DNA of 61,157 nt from Bacillus sp. SD075 (GCF_017355165.1 NZ_JADILK010000025.1:1-61157); one strand, 5' to 3'; shown: positions 1-9,368, counted from the stretch's first letter. Translations and numbers: made by a program. Notes: generated by a model from the letters alone, not told the origin.

Positions 1-44
1 TTCATGAATGGGTCTTTTTCGTTTATTCAAATAAGGGGTAAAAT

Positions 45-287
45 TTATTCCTGGACCAATACCACTTCATCATGTCCGCATTCAGAGCATTTCATGAGAT
101 GCGGGCATTGGCCTTTTTGAAGGGATTGAGGATATCCGTCGTTTTCTTTAAGTATGTCGATATCCATGTAAGCACTGTAATCATCAGCGTAGTCCATGAA
201 TTTCCCTTTATCATCAAGATCACTGCCGCATTTCGGGCAATTCACATGAATTTTCCTTAGACCGTTGCAAAGCGGGCATAAAGACAT
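45..287 (-). CDS. small zinc-ribbon protein, function unknown
   Basis: An 80-residue protein with three Cys pairs visible: CPLC near the N-terminus, CPKC about 15 residues later and CSEC near the C-terminus, plus a CPH motif. This spacing fits one or two zinc ribbons. I chose the ATG at 287 because AGGAGG lies 7 nt upstream; the reading frame extends to 308 but without a better ribosome site. No enzyme motif or membrane segment is seen. It is transcribed in the same direction as fumC and lies downstream of it, with a hairpin between them, so it probably has its own transcript or partial read-through. Function not recognised. Confidence 0.7.
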   Translation of the reverse strand: MSLCPLCNGLRKIHVNCPKCGSDLDDKGKFMDYADDYSAYMDIDILKENDGYPQSLQKGQCPHLMKCSECGHDEVVLVQE

Positions 288-359
288 TGTTTTTCCTCCT
301 GTTCCCAATACGTATGATCTCAGTATTTGTTGATTCCATTATTTTAACACATGGAAACA

Positions 360-383
360 CCCTCCCTAATACCAGTGGGAGGG
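360..383 (-). terminator. probable terminator after fumC
   Basis: A 7-bp GC-rich stem (CCCTCCC/GGGAGGG) with a 10-nt loop lies just downstream of the fumC stop codon. The T-run on the minus strand is weak (GTGTTT), so efficiency is uncertain. Confidence 0.5.
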
Positions 384-396
384 CATTTCTATATAA

Positions 397-1779
397 TTAT
401 TTATTAACCATGTTAGCTGGATTTACCCATGCCTTGAATTCATCTTCTGTCAGGAACTCCAATTTCAACGCCGCTTCTTTTAGCGTAGAGTTGTCCTTGA
501 ATGCTGTTTTGGCGATCTTGGCTGCTTTTTCATAACCAATATGAGGGTTCAATGCTGTTACCAACATAAGGGAACGTTCTACATTTTCTTTGATTTTATC
601 TTCATTTGCAGTGATGCCAACCGCACAATTATTGTTGAATGAATGAATGCCTTCCGTCAATAATTTGACCGTTTGCAGGAAGTTATAGATGATGACTGGT
701 TTGAATACATTCAATTCAAAGTTACCTTGGCTAGCTGCAAAGCCAATCGTGGCATCGTTACCCACGATTTGTGTTGCAATCATGGTAAGCGCTTCACTTT
801 GTGTTGGATTGACTTTACCTGGCATGATGGAGCTGCCTGGCTCGTTCTCTGGAATGGCTATTTCGCCGATTCCGCTCCTAGGACCACTTGCCAGCCATCT
901 GACATCGTTCGCAATTTTCATTAAATCGGCTGCCAATGCTTTTAAAGCACCATGTGCGTAAACGATTTCGTTATGGCTTGTCAATGCATGGAACTTATTA
1001 TCAGATGTGACAAAAGGATATCCTGTATCCGCTGCAATTTGTTTGGCAGTAAGTCCCGGGAATTCCTTTTTTGTATTGATTCCGGTTCCTACAGCCGTTC
1101 CGCCTAGTGCAAGGTTCAATAATTTTTGGCTGCTTTCCTCAATCATCGCTAGATCTTTGTCGAGCATCGCCTTCCAACCGGAAATTTCTTGTCCTAATGT
1201 TAATGGTGTAGCATCTTGAAGATGTGTCCGGCCAATTTTCACGACATCCCAAAATTCTTTTTCTTTTGTATCGAATGTATCACGAAGAGCTTTGATGGCT
1301 GGGACCAATTTTTCAGCGACTTCCATAAAGGCAGCAATATGCATGGCGGTCGGGAAAGTATCATTAGAGCTTTGTGCCTTGTTAACATCATCATTCGGAT
1401 GAAGGGTTTCCGATTCACCATTTTCCTTCAACCATTCATTCCCTTTGTTAGCCACCACTTCATTCACGTTCATATTACTTTGCGTGCCGCTTCCCGTTTG
1501 CCAAACCACAAGCGGGAAATGTTCATCAAGTGTACCTTCAAGGATTTCGCCGCAAATCTTGACGATGGCATTCCTTTTAACTTCCGAAAGATCACCAAGA
1601 TCATAGTTCACCTTTGCCGCAGCTTGTTTAACGTATGCAAATGCACGGACTAATTCAATCGGCATTTTTTCGTTACCGATTTTGAAATTATTTCGGCTTC
1701 TCTCCGTTTGTGCCCCCCAATATTTATCGGCAGGAACTTTCACTTCACCCATCGTATCTCGTTCGATTCTGTATTCCAT
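397..1779 (-). CDS. fumC: class II fumarate hydratase
   Basis: Fumarase of the TCA cycle, converting fumarate and water to L-malate in the cytosol as a homotetramer. The 460-residue length matches FumC/CitG proteins. The fumarase/aspartase superfamily signature [11 protein letters not shown] is present at roughly residue 315, along with the [10 protein letters not shown] segment near residue 100 and [10 protein letters not shown] near residue 187, all active-site regions of the family. The ATG at 1779 was chosen because AGGAGG lies just upstream; an upstream in-frame ATG at 1809 has no such site. The gene stands alone, divergent from the methionine operon, and no frameshift or missing key residue is visible. 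Confidence 0.96.
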   Translation of the reverse strand: MEYRIERDTMGEVKVPADKYWGAQTERSRNNFKIGNEKMPIELVRAFAYVKQAAAKVNYDLGDLSEVKRNAIVKICGEILEGTLDEHFPLVVWQTGSGTQSNMNVNEVVANKGNEWLKENGESETLHPNDDVNKAQSSNDTFPTAMHIAAFMEVAEKLVPAIKALRDTFDTKEKEFWDVVKIGRTHLQDATPLTLGQEISGWKAMLDKDLAMIEESSQKLLNLALGGTAVGTGINTKKEFPGLTAKQIAADTGYPFVTSDNKFHALTSHNEIVYAHGALKALAADLMKIANDVRWLASGPRSGIGEIAIPENEPGSSIMPGKVNPTQSEALTMIATQIVGNDATIGFAASQGNFELNVFKPVIIYNFLQTVKLLTEGIHSFNNNCAVGITANEDKIKENVERSLMLVTALNPHIGYEKAAKIAKTAFKDNSTLKEAALKLEFLTEDEFKAWVNPANMVNK

Positions 1780-2052
1780 GTGTTCTCCTCCTATGTTTGC
1801 ACGATTCATTGAAGACCTTTTGCATATGAAATGAATAATGTCGTATTATTCTTTCTCTCCATACATTGTACAAACTTTATTATTTTAAAGCAAAAATATC
1901 CGGCTGTCTCTTCCCATTTTTCTGAAAAATACATGATTCTTCTTGTTTATATGAAAATTCGGATATTTTTTTTAGACACATAAAGTGTTGACACCGCTAG
2001 GCTCCAATTGACCTAGTCATGAACATCTAAGCATTATCCACCCAAAATGTCC

Positions 2053-2081
2053 TTGACAGTATTTTTTATATATAGTAAATT
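2053..2081 (+). promoter_or_regulatory. sigma-A promoter of metI-metC
   Basis: TTGACA (2053-2058), a 17-nt spacer and TAAATT (2076-2081) give a good vegetative promoter. Transcription would start near 2088, just before the SAM aptamer. Confidence 0.7.
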
Positions 2082-2104
2082 CAAAAGAAATTGAATAATC
2101 TAAA

Positions 2105-2217
2105 CTCTTATCGAGAGAGGTAGAGGGAATGGCCCGATGACACCTCAGCAACCTTCATTTGTTTCAAACCAATGAAAAGGTGCTAATTCCACAAGTTTGT
2201 GAACTTGGAAGATAAGA
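2105..2217 (+). promoter_or_regulatory. SAM-I (S-box) riboswitch aptamer
   Basis: The conserved S-box order is visible: TCTTATC opening strand, GAGAGGTAGAGGGA, GGCCCGATGA, CCTCAGCAACC, and the closing GATAAGA that pairs with the opening strand to form P1. The family binds S-adenosylmethionine and, when occupied, favours the downstream terminator. Its position before two transsulfuration genes matches the established role in methionine biosynthesis. Confidence 0.96.
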
Positions 2218-2231
2218 AGAATGACTCGTCC

Positions 2232-2262
2232 CTACTTAATCAAAGTCTTCTTCTTAAAGAAG
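2232..2262 (+). terminator. S-box intrinsic terminator (expression platform)
   Basis: An 11-bp stem (outer arms AAAGTCTTC and GAAGACTTT) with a 4-nt loop is followed by a run of eight T. It lies between the aptamer and metI and is the SAM-dependent off structure. Confidence 0.93.
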
Positions 2263-2304
2263 ACTTTTTTTTATTTTATATAACTCAAAGGAGCAGTGAA
2301 AACC

Positions 2305-3417
2305 ATGTACAAAACTGAAACATATCTTGCTCAATTAGGAAATCGCAGTGAAACGGCGACAGGAACAGTCAATCCGCCGGTATACTTTTCAACAGCTTTT
2401 CGTCACGAAGGAATTGGCCAATCGACGGGATTCGACTACACAAGGACAGGTAATCCTACACGCCAACTATTGGAGCGATCCATCGCCGATCTGGAAAAAG
2501 GAGACCAAGGCTATGCCTGCAGTTCAGGAATGGCCGCCATTTCCACTATACTCGCCCTTTTTAAATCGGGTGATGCATGGATTGTCAGCGAAGATCTTTA
2601 TGGCGGTACATATCGTCTGCTAGAACAAGGTTTTAAAAAATGGGGATTGCAATGTGACTATGTAAACACTTGTTGTTTGGAGGATATTGAAAAAGCCATC
2701 ACTCCTCACACGAAAGCCATCTTCATCGAAACTCCCACTAATCCTCTTATGCAGCAAACGGACATTAGTGCCGTTTCCGCATTGGCCAAACGATATAATT
2801 TATTGTTAATCGTTGATAACACTTTTTACACGCCTCTTATTCAACAACCCATCCTGCTTGGAGCGGATATTGTGATTCACAGTGCAACCAAGTATCTCGG
2901 TGGTCATAATGATGTGCTCGCCGGACTGATCGTTGCTAGCGGCGCTGAATTATGTGATGCACTTGCCTTCCATCATAATGGTACCGGAGCTGTCTTGAGC
3001 CCATTTGATTCTTGGCTGTTGATGCGCGGAATGAAAACCCTGGCATTGCGGATGGAGCGTCATGAAAAGAATGCCAAGATACTTGTAGATTACTTATCGG
3101 AACATGATTGTGTTACGGACGTATTGTATCCCGGCAGAGGCGGCATGATTTCATTCCGTATCATTGATGAAGCGGCGGTCAACCCGTTTTTACAATCGCT
3201 CTCATTAATCTCTTTTGCAGAAAGCCTTGGAGGGGTCGAAAGCTTCATCACCTATCCTGCAACACAAACACATGCCGATATTCCGCTTGAAGTCCGAACG
3301 GCAAATGGGGTTTGTAATCGTCTGCTCCGCTTCTCCGTTGGCATCGAGGATAGCGATGATTTGATTGGTGACTTACAGCAGGCATTCGCACAGGTAAAAA
3401 GGGAGGCACTACGATGA
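2305..3417 (+). CDS. metI: cystathionine gamma-synthase / O-acetylhomoserine thiolyase
   Basis: PLP enzyme joining an activated homoserine ester with cysteine (or sulfide) in methionine biosynthesis. It is 370 residues, close to B. subtilis MetI (373), and carries the Cys/Met metabolism PLP-family features: SSGMAAI near residue 74, VDNTF near 172 and the PLP lysine in HSATKYLGGH (Lys about 196). ATG at 2305 is preferred over the in-frame GTG at 2296 because the AAAGGAG site is 11 nt upstream of the ATG but only 2 nt from the GTG. The stop overlaps the metC start, so the two are translationally coupled and both lie behind the SAM riboswitch. Confidence 0.94.
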   Translation: MYKTETYLAQLGNRSETATGTVNPPVYFSTAFRHEGIGQSTGFDYTRTGNPTRQLLERSIADLEKGDQGYACSSGMAAISTILALFKSGDAWIVSEDLYGGTYRLLEQGFKKWGLQCDYVNTCCLEDIEKAITPHTKAIFIETPTNPLMQQTDISAVSALAKRYNLLLIVDNTFYTPLIQQPILLGADIVIHSATKYLGGHNDVLAGLIVASGAELCDALAFHHNGTGAVLSPFDSWLLMRGMKTLALRMERHEKNAKILVDYLSEHDCVTDVLYPGRGGMISFRIIDEAAVNPFLQSLSLISFAESLGGVESFITYPATQTHADIPLEVRTANGVCNRLLRFSVGIEDSDDLIGDLQQAFAQVKREALR

Positions 3418-4595
3418 CAAATCATGATTTTAGCTTTGAAACCAAATTACTTCATAATCAACATAAATTCGATCCGACAACGGGCGGTGTGAGCGTCCCC
3501 ATTCAGCACGCATCGACTTTCCATCAATCCGATATCGATCAATTCGGCAAATATGATTACAGCAGAAGCGGGAATCCAACTCGCGAGGCACTTGAAGACA
3601 TCATTGCCGAACTTGAGGACGGCACCCATGGCTTTGCTTTTTCATCAGGTATGGCTGCCATTTCTACAGCTTTCCTGCTATTGTCTGCCGGGGATCATAT
3701 CGTCATTTCCGAAGATGTGTATGGCGGAACTTTCAGGATGGTCACAAGCGTATTGTCGCGTTTCAATATTGAGCATACCTTCGTTGACATGACGGAACTT
3801 GAAAGCGTCAAAGCAGCAGTTCAGCCAAATACCAGGGCCATATACATCGAAACGCCTTCAAATCCGTTACTTAAAGTGACCGATATTCAAGCCGTATGCG
3901 ATATCGCAAAAAAAGCCGGTGCCTTAAGTTTTGTTGATAATACATTCTTGACGCCAGCATTGCAAAAACCACTGAATTTGGGCGCTGATGTTGTCCTTCA
4001 TAGCGCTACGAAGTTTTTATCCGGACACAGTGATGTGGTAGCTGGGCTTGCAGTAGTGAAAGATCCGGAATTGGCTGTAAGACTCGGTTCCCTCCAAAAC
4101 TCCTTTGGAGCTGTTCTTGGTGTCCAGGACGCCTGGCTTGTAATGAGAGGCCTGAAAACCTTGTCAGTTAGAATGGAACATTCACAAAAAGGGGCGGAAA
4201 AGATTGCAGCCTACTTAAAGGAACAGCCCTTGGTGAAAAAAGTGTATTATCCCGGCCTAACCGATCATCCACAGTACGCCGTCCAGAACGGCCAGTCACT
4301 TGGAGCAGGAGCGGTCCTATCATTTGAATTGGAAAGTGAGGAAATCTTCCGTTCTTTCGTTAACACTGTCGAACTCCCTGTTTTTGCCGTAAGCCTTGGA
4401 GCGGTCGAATCTATATTATCCTATCCGGCCAAAATGTCCCATGCAGCCATGCCTGCTGATGAAAGGGAAAAGCGAGGCATCACGAACAGCTTGCTCCGTC
4501 TCTCTGTCGGACTTGAAAATCCGGACGATTTAATAAAAGACTTCGATGCAGCCCTCGTAACTATTGCAAAAGGGGAAGCAATTGCTGCAAAATGA
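3414..4595 (+). CDS. metC: cystathionine beta-lyase
   Basis: PLP enzyme cleaving cystathionine to homocysteine, pyruvate and ammonia, the step after MetI. 393 residues, near B. subtilis MetC (390). Family motifs: YSRSGNPTR near residue 48, SSGMAAI near 78, and the PLP lysine in HSATKFLSGH at residue 200. Its ATG overlaps the metI stop codon by 4 nt (ATGA), which marks a coupled two-gene operon. MetI and MetC are paralogues, so exact substrate preference of each is from operon position and resemblance rather than a unique residue. Confidence 0.93.
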   Translation: MTNHDFSFETKLLHNQHKFDPTTGGVSVPIQHASTFHQSDIDQFGKYDYSRSGNPTREALEDIIAELEDGTHGFAFSSGMAAISTAFLLLSAGDHIVISEDVYGGTFRMVTSVLSRFNIEHTFVDMTELESVKAAVQPNTRAIYIETPSNPLLKVTDIQAVCDIAKKAGALSFVDNTFLTPALQKPLNLGADVVLHSATKFLSGHSDVVAGLAVVKDPELAVRLGSLQNSFGAVLGVQDAWLVMRGLKTLSVRMEHSQKGAEKIAAYLKEQPLVKKVYYPGLTDHPQYAVQNGQSLGAGAVLSFELESEEIFRSFVNTVELPVFAVSLGAVESILSYPAKMSHAAMPADEREKRGITNSLLRLSVGLENPDDLIKDFDAALVTIAKGEAIAAK

Positions 4596-4604
4596 TTAAA
4601 GAAT

Positions 4605-4636
4605 GGGTCCCTCATATATTATGGGCACCCTTTTTC
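4605..4636 (+). terminator. terminator of metI-metC
   Basis: Hairpin built from GGGT/ACCC, CCC/GGG and CATA/TATG steps followed by TTTTTCTT, 10 nt after the metC stop. Confidence 0.85.
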
Positions 4637-4672
4637 TTAGCATCGTTGTTAACTCTTTTTCAACCCAGTCAT

Positions 4673-4701
4673 AAAAAATGGCCATCGATTTTCCGATGGC
4701 C
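4673..4701 (-). terminator. terminator of the bmrCD operon
   Basis: Perfect 8-bp stem GGCCATCG/CGATGGCC; read on the minus strand it is followed by ATTTTTTAT. It lies about 200 bp past the bmrD stop. A second small palindrome (GGTACC repeated, 4841-4858) is closer to the gene but lacks a T-run. Confidence 0.75.
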
Positions 4702-4903
4702 TTACTCTCATTTCTTCATATTATATTTAACCAGGAAGCGATCCACCCGTGGCCCCCTTTTTCAGCAAACTTCTGCTTTCCAGCATAAAAAGGGTGCGTC
4801 TCTGACGCAATGATTACTATTATCAATAATTATGATTGAAGGTACCAAAAACGGTACCCTCATTATAGTTTAATCTTGATTTTCCACCCTTATTCAATTG
4901 TGT

Positions 4904-6922
4904 TTAGCCAGCCATGCCTTTATGCGGACCAGTTTGCAATTCAAACATTTGATAGTACTTCCCTTTTAGTTCCATTAATTCTTCATGTGTACCATGCTCA
5001 GCGATCCGCCCTTTATCCAGTACAAGAATTTGGTCGGCATTTTTTATCGTGGAAAGTCTATGTGCAATGATGAAGGTCGTTCTCCCTTTTTTCAGCACTT
5101 CCATTCCCTCCTGGATAATTGCCTCGGTTTCGGTGTCGATGCTTGCTGTCGCTTCATCCAAAATCAATATTGCCGGATTGAATGCAAGAGCACGGGCAAA
5201 AGAGATTAGCTGCCGCTGACCGGAAGACAGCGTTCCTCCTTTTTCAATCACGGGTTCGTCCAGCCCTAGGGGAAGATGCTTCAGCACTTTGTCTCCCCCA
5301 ACATCTCTTAATGATTTTTCAACCATTTCCCTTGTGATGCCTTTATGATTCAGACTGATATTGGATGCGATGGTTCCGGTAAATAAATAGGGATCCTGAA
5401 GGACGATTCCCATATGCTCCCTAAGGGTCTGATGAGGAATATCCAATATATCCCTTCCATCAATTTTAATTTGCCCTTCACTACTGTCATAAAATCGGAA
5501 CAATAAATTCATTATGGAACTTTTTCCTGACCCTGTATGGCCAACTAAAGCAACCGTTTCCCCTTGTTTAGCAGAGAAGGAAATGTCCCTTAACACATAT
5601 TCATTTTCCTTATAACCAAAAGAAACATTTTCGAATTGCACGTTTCCTTTGTATCTGGATATGTTTTCATCACAAACTGCGATTCCCTGCTCATCCAATA
5701 AACTGAACGCCCGCTCCCCTGCAACAAGCGCCTGTTCAAGATTAGCGAACTGATTGACGATTCCATGAAGCGGATGAAGCAGGCGGCTGATCAAATCAAC
5801 AATTGCATACATCATCCCTAAGGAAAAGGCCGAACTTGCTGTAAGGGAAATCCCACCGAAATACCAGACGAATGCCATTAGCGCCAAAACCTTAATGACA
5901 CCAATCAAATTTCCACCTGTCAACGAATTCAAATTGAGCATTTTATTTTGATAGGAATAATGCTCCCGGTTCAGATTTTCAAAAGATTGCTTCGTCTCCT
6001 TTTCACGTCCAAATGCCTGAATGATGCTCATTCCAGAAATGGATTCATTGATCATCCCATTAATATCGCTGACCCGTTCCCGAATGATGTGATTATATTT
6101 CGAGGCGAATTTACGGTATACCATCGTCCAGATAACGATGATCGGAATAAGCAAAAGGCCAATGGCACCGAATCGTGGATCAAGAATATACAAAGCAATC
6201 AGAACGCCAAAGATATTAATTGTACTCGAGAAGAAGTTGGCAAGCACGGTTACATATAATTCCCGGATCGCTTCCGTATCATTAGTGACCCTTGCAACAA
6301 TTTTCCCTGCTGGCATATTATCGAAATAACATATCGGCAGACGGGAAATATGTGTGAAAATATCATTTCGCATCTTCTGTATGATTCGGTTCGCCGCTTT
6401 CTGTAAATAAAAACTCTGCCCATATTGAAAAATGGATGAAAGGATGACAAGACTAAAATAAAAAGCCACAAGCTTAATGATCCGCGGGATTTCCGGTTGG
6501 TAAAACCGCATCACTTCCTGACTCGTCAATTTCACTGCTTGCGCACGTTGCTCTTTCCCATCTTTCTTGATGATCAATGATTCGTTTTCCAAGGTTCTGC
6601 GCCCATCGATAGGGACAGCTTCGTTTATGAAGAGAAATTGATTGCCAACCTGCAGAACATGGACTTCCCTGCCTTTCCTCTCACCTTTTGCAAAGTAATC
6701 AGCCCTTTTATACCAATTTCCATCATACATAACAGCATCTTTTCCTTTACCTGCTTCATACCAGGTAGATTCGATGCCAAGTATATGTGAATCGATGATT
6801 TTCTTGGCAACGAAAGGACCTGTTAAATCGGCAGCTACCGAAAGTGCAAGCATGATCAGGGCGCCAATGATCAATTTTTTATAAAGGGTAGCATAATTAA
6901 AAAGTTTCTTTACGACCTTCAT
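4904..6922 (-). CDS. bmrD: heterodimeric multidrug ABC exporter subunit, BmrD (YheH)-like
   Basis: Half-transporter with an N-terminal six-helix exporter domain and a C-terminal ATPase domain; with BmrC it forms a drug-exporting heterodimer in the membrane. The 672-residue length matches B. subtilis YheH (673), including the roughly 100-residue polar insertion between the first two membrane helices (residues about 50-135). Walker A GHTGSGKSS is near residue 460, signature LSSGQ near 567, Walker B LILDEATAS near 587 with the catalytic Glu. The signature is LSSGQ rather than LSGGQ, and it would face the degenerate Walker B of BmrC, as expected for a heterodimer with one inactive site. Its ATG overlaps the bmrC stop by 4 nt. 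Confidence 0.92.
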   Translation of the reverse strand: MKVVKKLFNYATLYKKLIIGALIMLALSVAADLTGPFVAKKIIDSHILGIESTWYEAGKGKDAVMYDGNWYKRADYFAKGERKGREVHVLQVGNQFLFINEAVPIDGRRTLENESLIIKKDGKEQRAQAVKLTSQEVMRFYQPEIPRIIKLVAFYFSLVILSSIFQYGQSFYLQKAANRIIQKMRNDIFTHISRLPICYFDNMPAGKIVARVTNDTEAIRELYVTVLANFFSSTINIFGVLIALYILDPRFGAIGLLLIPIIVIWTMVYRKFASKYNHIIRERVSDINGMINESISGMSIIQAFGREKETKQSFENLNREHYSYQNKMLNLNSLTGGNLIGVIKVLALMAFVWYFGGISLTASSAFSLGMMYAIVDLISRLLHPLHGIVNQFANLEQALVAGERAFSLLDEQGIAVCDENISRYKGNVQFENVSFGYKENEYVLRDISFSAKQGETVALVGHTGSGKSSIMNLLFRFYDSSEGQIKIDGRDILDIPHQTLREHMGIVLQDPYLFTGTIASNISLNHKGITREMVEKSLRDVGGDKVLKHLPLGLDEPVIEKGGTLSSGQRQLISFARALAFNPAILILDEATASIDTETEAIIQEGMEVLKKGRTTFIIAHRLSTIKNADQILVLDKGRIAEHGTHEELMELKGKYYQMFELQTGPHKGMAG

Positions 6923-8670
6923 GCCTTCACCTCCGTCCCTTCGTCAACCTGCTGTCGTTCATATTGCTCCCTATACCAGCCATCATTCTGCAGTAAATCC
7001 GCATGTGTCCCCTCTTCGATGATCTTTCCGCTGTCCAACACGACAATTCTGTCCGCGTGCTGAACGGCTGATAAGCGATGGGTTGTGATGATGGTCGTTT
7101 TCCCTGCCCGTTCATTTTGGATATTTTCGATGATCGTCGTTTCAGTTTTTGCATCTACGGCGGATAAGGAATCATCCAATATAAGGATTTCTGGATTTTT
7201 GATCAGTGCCCTGGCAATCGAGATCCTCTGCTTTTGCCCTCCAGATAGAGCGACACCCTTCTCACCGACGAGTGTCTCAAGACGGTTTGGCAGCATCATT
7301 AAGTCCTTCTCAAAATCCGCAAGCCGGATAGCTTCAGACAGTTCATCTTCGGTTGCATCCATTTTACCGAATAAGATATTTTCCCTAACAGACTTCGAGA
7401 ATAAAAAGTGGTCCTGTGGAACGTAGCCGATCCATTTACGAATATCTTCAAGGTTCATTTGCTCTAGTGGCATGCCCGCTAAAGCGATTTCACCTGTTCC
7501 TAAAGGATATTCCCGCAGCAATTGCTTTACGAATGTCGTTTTTCCACTTCCTGTTTTCCCCACTATCCCCAATGTTTTACCGCGCTCAAGCTGAACGGAA
7601 ATATTGGATAGATTCACAACCGATGAGGAAGGGTATGTAAAATACACTGAATTGAAATGGATATTTCCCGGTTTTGGAATACTCTCCAGACCCAATGAAT
7701 TTTTCACATCCGCTTCATATGAAAGGGTATCCTGAACGCGATCTAGTGAAGCATTTCCCCTTTGCATGACATTGATCAGTTCACCCACCGCGATCATCGG
7801 CCAAATTAACATGCCTAGGTACACATTGAACGAAACAAGTCCGCCAAGCGTTATGGCCTGTTGAAACACAAGATAAGCCCCGTACCCCAACCCGATTAAA
7901 TAACTGATGCCGATGATAATGCTGATCGTCGGATCAAAGAGGGCGTCGATTCTTGCCACGGCTAGATTTTTACGGTATACATCCTCTGTCATTTCATCAA
8001 ATCGCTTTTCATCTTCACGTTCCTGGACATAGGCCCGGATAACACGTACACCTGAAATGGATTCCAGGACCTTGTCATTTAAAGTACCAAAGGCTGCTTG
8101 TGCATCCGTAAAACGTTTGTAAATTTTCTTCACGTAAATTTGCATCATCACTGCCATGATCGGAAGTGGCAGCACCGCAGCAATCGTCAACTGCCAACTG
8201 ATCGTGGCTCCCATCATGACTACAACCGTGATGGTGAACAGCACCGAGTCGACGAGGGTCAATATACCGAAACCAGCAGTGAGGGATATTGCCTTTAAAT
8301 CATTGGTTGCCCTTGCCATTAAATCCCCTGTACGGTTTTTTTCATAAAAAGTCGGCGTCATTTTCAGCAAATGGCCCATAAATCCGGACCTTAGTTTTCG
8401 TTCGACCAAGTTTCCGCCGCCAAATAACAGATAACTCCATAAGTAACCAAATAGGTAACTGCCACTCAGTACCATGAGCAAATAAATAACGTATTTCATG
8501 ACCCCTTCCTGCGTCATGCTGCCATTATTCATATCGTCGATGGCATTCCCGACAAGTTTTGGCGGAATAACCTCCAAGATATTCACTAGACATAGAAATA
8601 AAATCGCCAAGGTATAACGCTGCCACTGCTCCTTAAAGAACCAGGACAGCTTTTTAAAAATCGCAAACAT
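6919..8670 (-). CDS. bmrC: heterodimeric multidrug ABC exporter subunit, BmrC (YheI)-like
   Basis: Partner half-transporter of BmrD; 583 residues, close to B. subtilis YheI (585). Six predicted membrane helices in the first 310 residues, then an ATPase domain with Walker A GKTGSGKTT near 373, LSGGQ near 476 and Walker B LILDDSLSAVD near 497. The residue after the Walker B Asp is Asp instead of catalytic Glu, so this subunit carries the degenerate ATP site typical of this exporter type. ATG at 8670 has a GGGAGGGG site upstream. The leader upstream (8705-9104) carries two short ORFs and a terminator, implying antibiotic-responsive attenuation as known for the B. subtilis bmrB-bmrC-bmrD operon. 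Confidence 0.92.
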   Translation of the reverse strand: MFAIFKKLSWFFKEQWQRYTLAILFLCLVNILEVIPPKLVGNAIDDMNNGSMTQEGVMKYVIYLLMVLSGSYLFGYLWSYLLFGGGNLVERKLRSGFMGHLLKMTPTFYEKNRTGDLMARATNDLKAISLTAGFGILTLVDSVLFTITVVVMMGATISWQLTIAAVLPLPIMAVMMQIYVKKIYKRFTDAQAAFGTLNDKVLESISGVRVIRAYVQEREDEKRFDEMTEDVYRKNLAVARIDALFDPTISIIIGISYLIGLGYGAYLVFQQAITLGGLVSFNVYLGMLIWPMIAVGELINVMQRGNASLDRVQDTLSYEADVKNSLGLESIPKPGNIHFNSVYFTYPSSSVVNLSNISVQLERGKTLGIVGKTGSGKTTFVKQLLREYPLGTGEIALAGMPLEQMNLEDIRKWIGYVPQDHFLFSKSVRENILFGKMDATEDELSEAIRLADFEKDLMMLPNRLETLVGEKGVALSGGQKQRISIARALIKNPEILILDDSLSAVDAKTETTIIENIQNERAGKTTIITTHRLSAVQHADRIVVLDSGKIIEEGTHADLLQNDGWYREQYERQQVDEGTEVKA

Positions 8671-8704
8671 GAATTCCCCTCCCTTTTGGTCAAACCATCA
8701 CTCG

Positions 8705-8761
8705 CTAACCGCTTTCTGGATCTCCAGGTTGCAATAAGATTCCCAATGTCTTTTGTCTCAT
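8705..8761 (-). CDS. short leader ORF 2 (18 aa) upstream of bmrC
   Basis: MRQKTLGILLQPGDPESG, starting at ATG 8761 with AGGAGG 8 nt upstream, located between the attenuator terminator and bmrC. The site is at least as strong as that of bmrC itself, so translation is likely. No homologue is recognised; it could couple ribosome traffic to bmrC, whose start lies about 35 nt further on. Confidence 0.5.
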   Translation of the reverse strand: MRQKTLGILLQPGDPESG

Positions 8762-8820
8762 TTAAAATTCCTCCTATCTTTTATATGGAAAGGATGCTAA
8801 TGCACCTGTACCCCAAATGT

Positions 8821-8854
8821 CAAAAAGCCCCCGCCAATTAGCGGAAGCTTTTTT
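8821..8854 (-). terminator. attenuator terminator in the bmrCD leader
   Basis: On the minus strand an AAAAAGC/GCTTTTT stem with an inner CCGC/GCGG stem is followed by CTTTTTGACATTT. It lies before both leader ORF 2 and bmrC, so it would stop transcription of the operon unless relieved. Confidence 0.75.
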
Positions 8855-8876
8855 AGATGCGTAATAACACATATAA

Positions 8877-8911
8877 AAGCGCAGGCCGCGAAAATTCCAC
8901 AACCTGCGCTT
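8877..8911 (-). promoter_or_regulatory. leader hairpin (pause/antiterminator candidate) of bmrCD
   Basis: A perfect 9-bp stem, AAGCGCAGG/CCTGCGCTT, with a 17-nt loop lies between leader ORF 1 and the terminator. Its 3' arm could also pair with a near-copy of the 5' arm inside leader ORF 1 (8999-9010) or, over six bases (GCTTTT/AAAAGC), with the 5' arm of the terminator. That is the arrangement expected of a ribosome-controlled attenuator; the pairing logic is inference. Confidence 0.55.
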
Positions 8912-8945
8912 AAAATGATCAATGAACACGTTCTCAATCCTTTGT

Positions 8946-9023
8946 CTAGAACGACAAGGTTTCACGGCAGGCGGACGTATGATATTCGGTTGTAACATCC
9001 TTGCGCTTAACTGATTTAGTCAT
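8946..9023 (-). CDS. bmrCD leader peptide (25 aa)
   Basis: ATG at 9023 with GGAAGGAGG upstream opens a 25-codon frame beginning MTKSVKRKDV and ending ETLSF. It starts about 40 nt after the promoter and ends 35 nt before the leader hairpin. In B. subtilis a translated leader, BmrB, controls bmrCD by ribosome-mediated attenuation; this peptide holds the equivalent position, but I cannot claim sequence homology. Confidence 0.65.
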   Translation of the reverse strand: MTKSVKRKDVTTEYHTSACRETLSF

Positions 9024-9075
9024 GACGTTCGCCTCCTTCCCCATTAATTAATGGTAATTTTTAACTTATATTTAA

Positions 9076-9104
9076 AGATTACTACGTGTGCCTATCTTTG
9101 TCAA
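9076..9104 (-). promoter_or_regulatory. sigma-A promoter of the bmr leader
   Basis: On the minus strand TTGACA (9104-9099), a 17-nt spacer and TAATCT (9081-9076) form a near-consensus vegetative promoter placed about 50 nt before the leader peptide start. Confidence 0.8.
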
Positions 9105-9180
9105 TTGTGACTTTTCTAGATTATTGATGGATAATCCTTTATCCTTAATAAGAATGACGTAACCTAAGGAGGTTCAGCAT

Positions 9181-9351
9181 ATGCAATGGAGAAAATATAT
9201 ACTCCTGGCGGTTCCCTTTTTATTTTCATCCATTTTCATCTTATTTGCCGTACCGGTAAAATATAGAATGTTATCCTTCATTCCAGTGTTTCTTTTCTGG
9301 ATAGTTTATTATATTTTATTGTACCTGGAAAAGAAGAAGAAAAATAACTGA
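9181..9351 (+). CDS. small two-helix membrane protein
   Basis: A 56-residue protein starting MQWRKYILLAVPFL at ATG 9181, with AAGGAGG upstream. Two hydrophobic segments (about residues 6-25 and 31-49) are separated by a short basic loop, and the tail EKKKKNN is strongly basic, so it is probably an inner-membrane hairpin with cytoplasmic ends. It resembles in architecture the small DUF3311-type membrane proteins, but I cannot assign a family. It is divergent from the bmr operon and followed by its own terminator. Confidence 0.65.
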   Translation: MQWRKYILLAVPFLFSSIFILFAVPVKYRMLSFIPVFLFWIVYYILLYLEKKKKNN

Positions 9352-9368
9352 TGGCAAAAGAAATCCAT

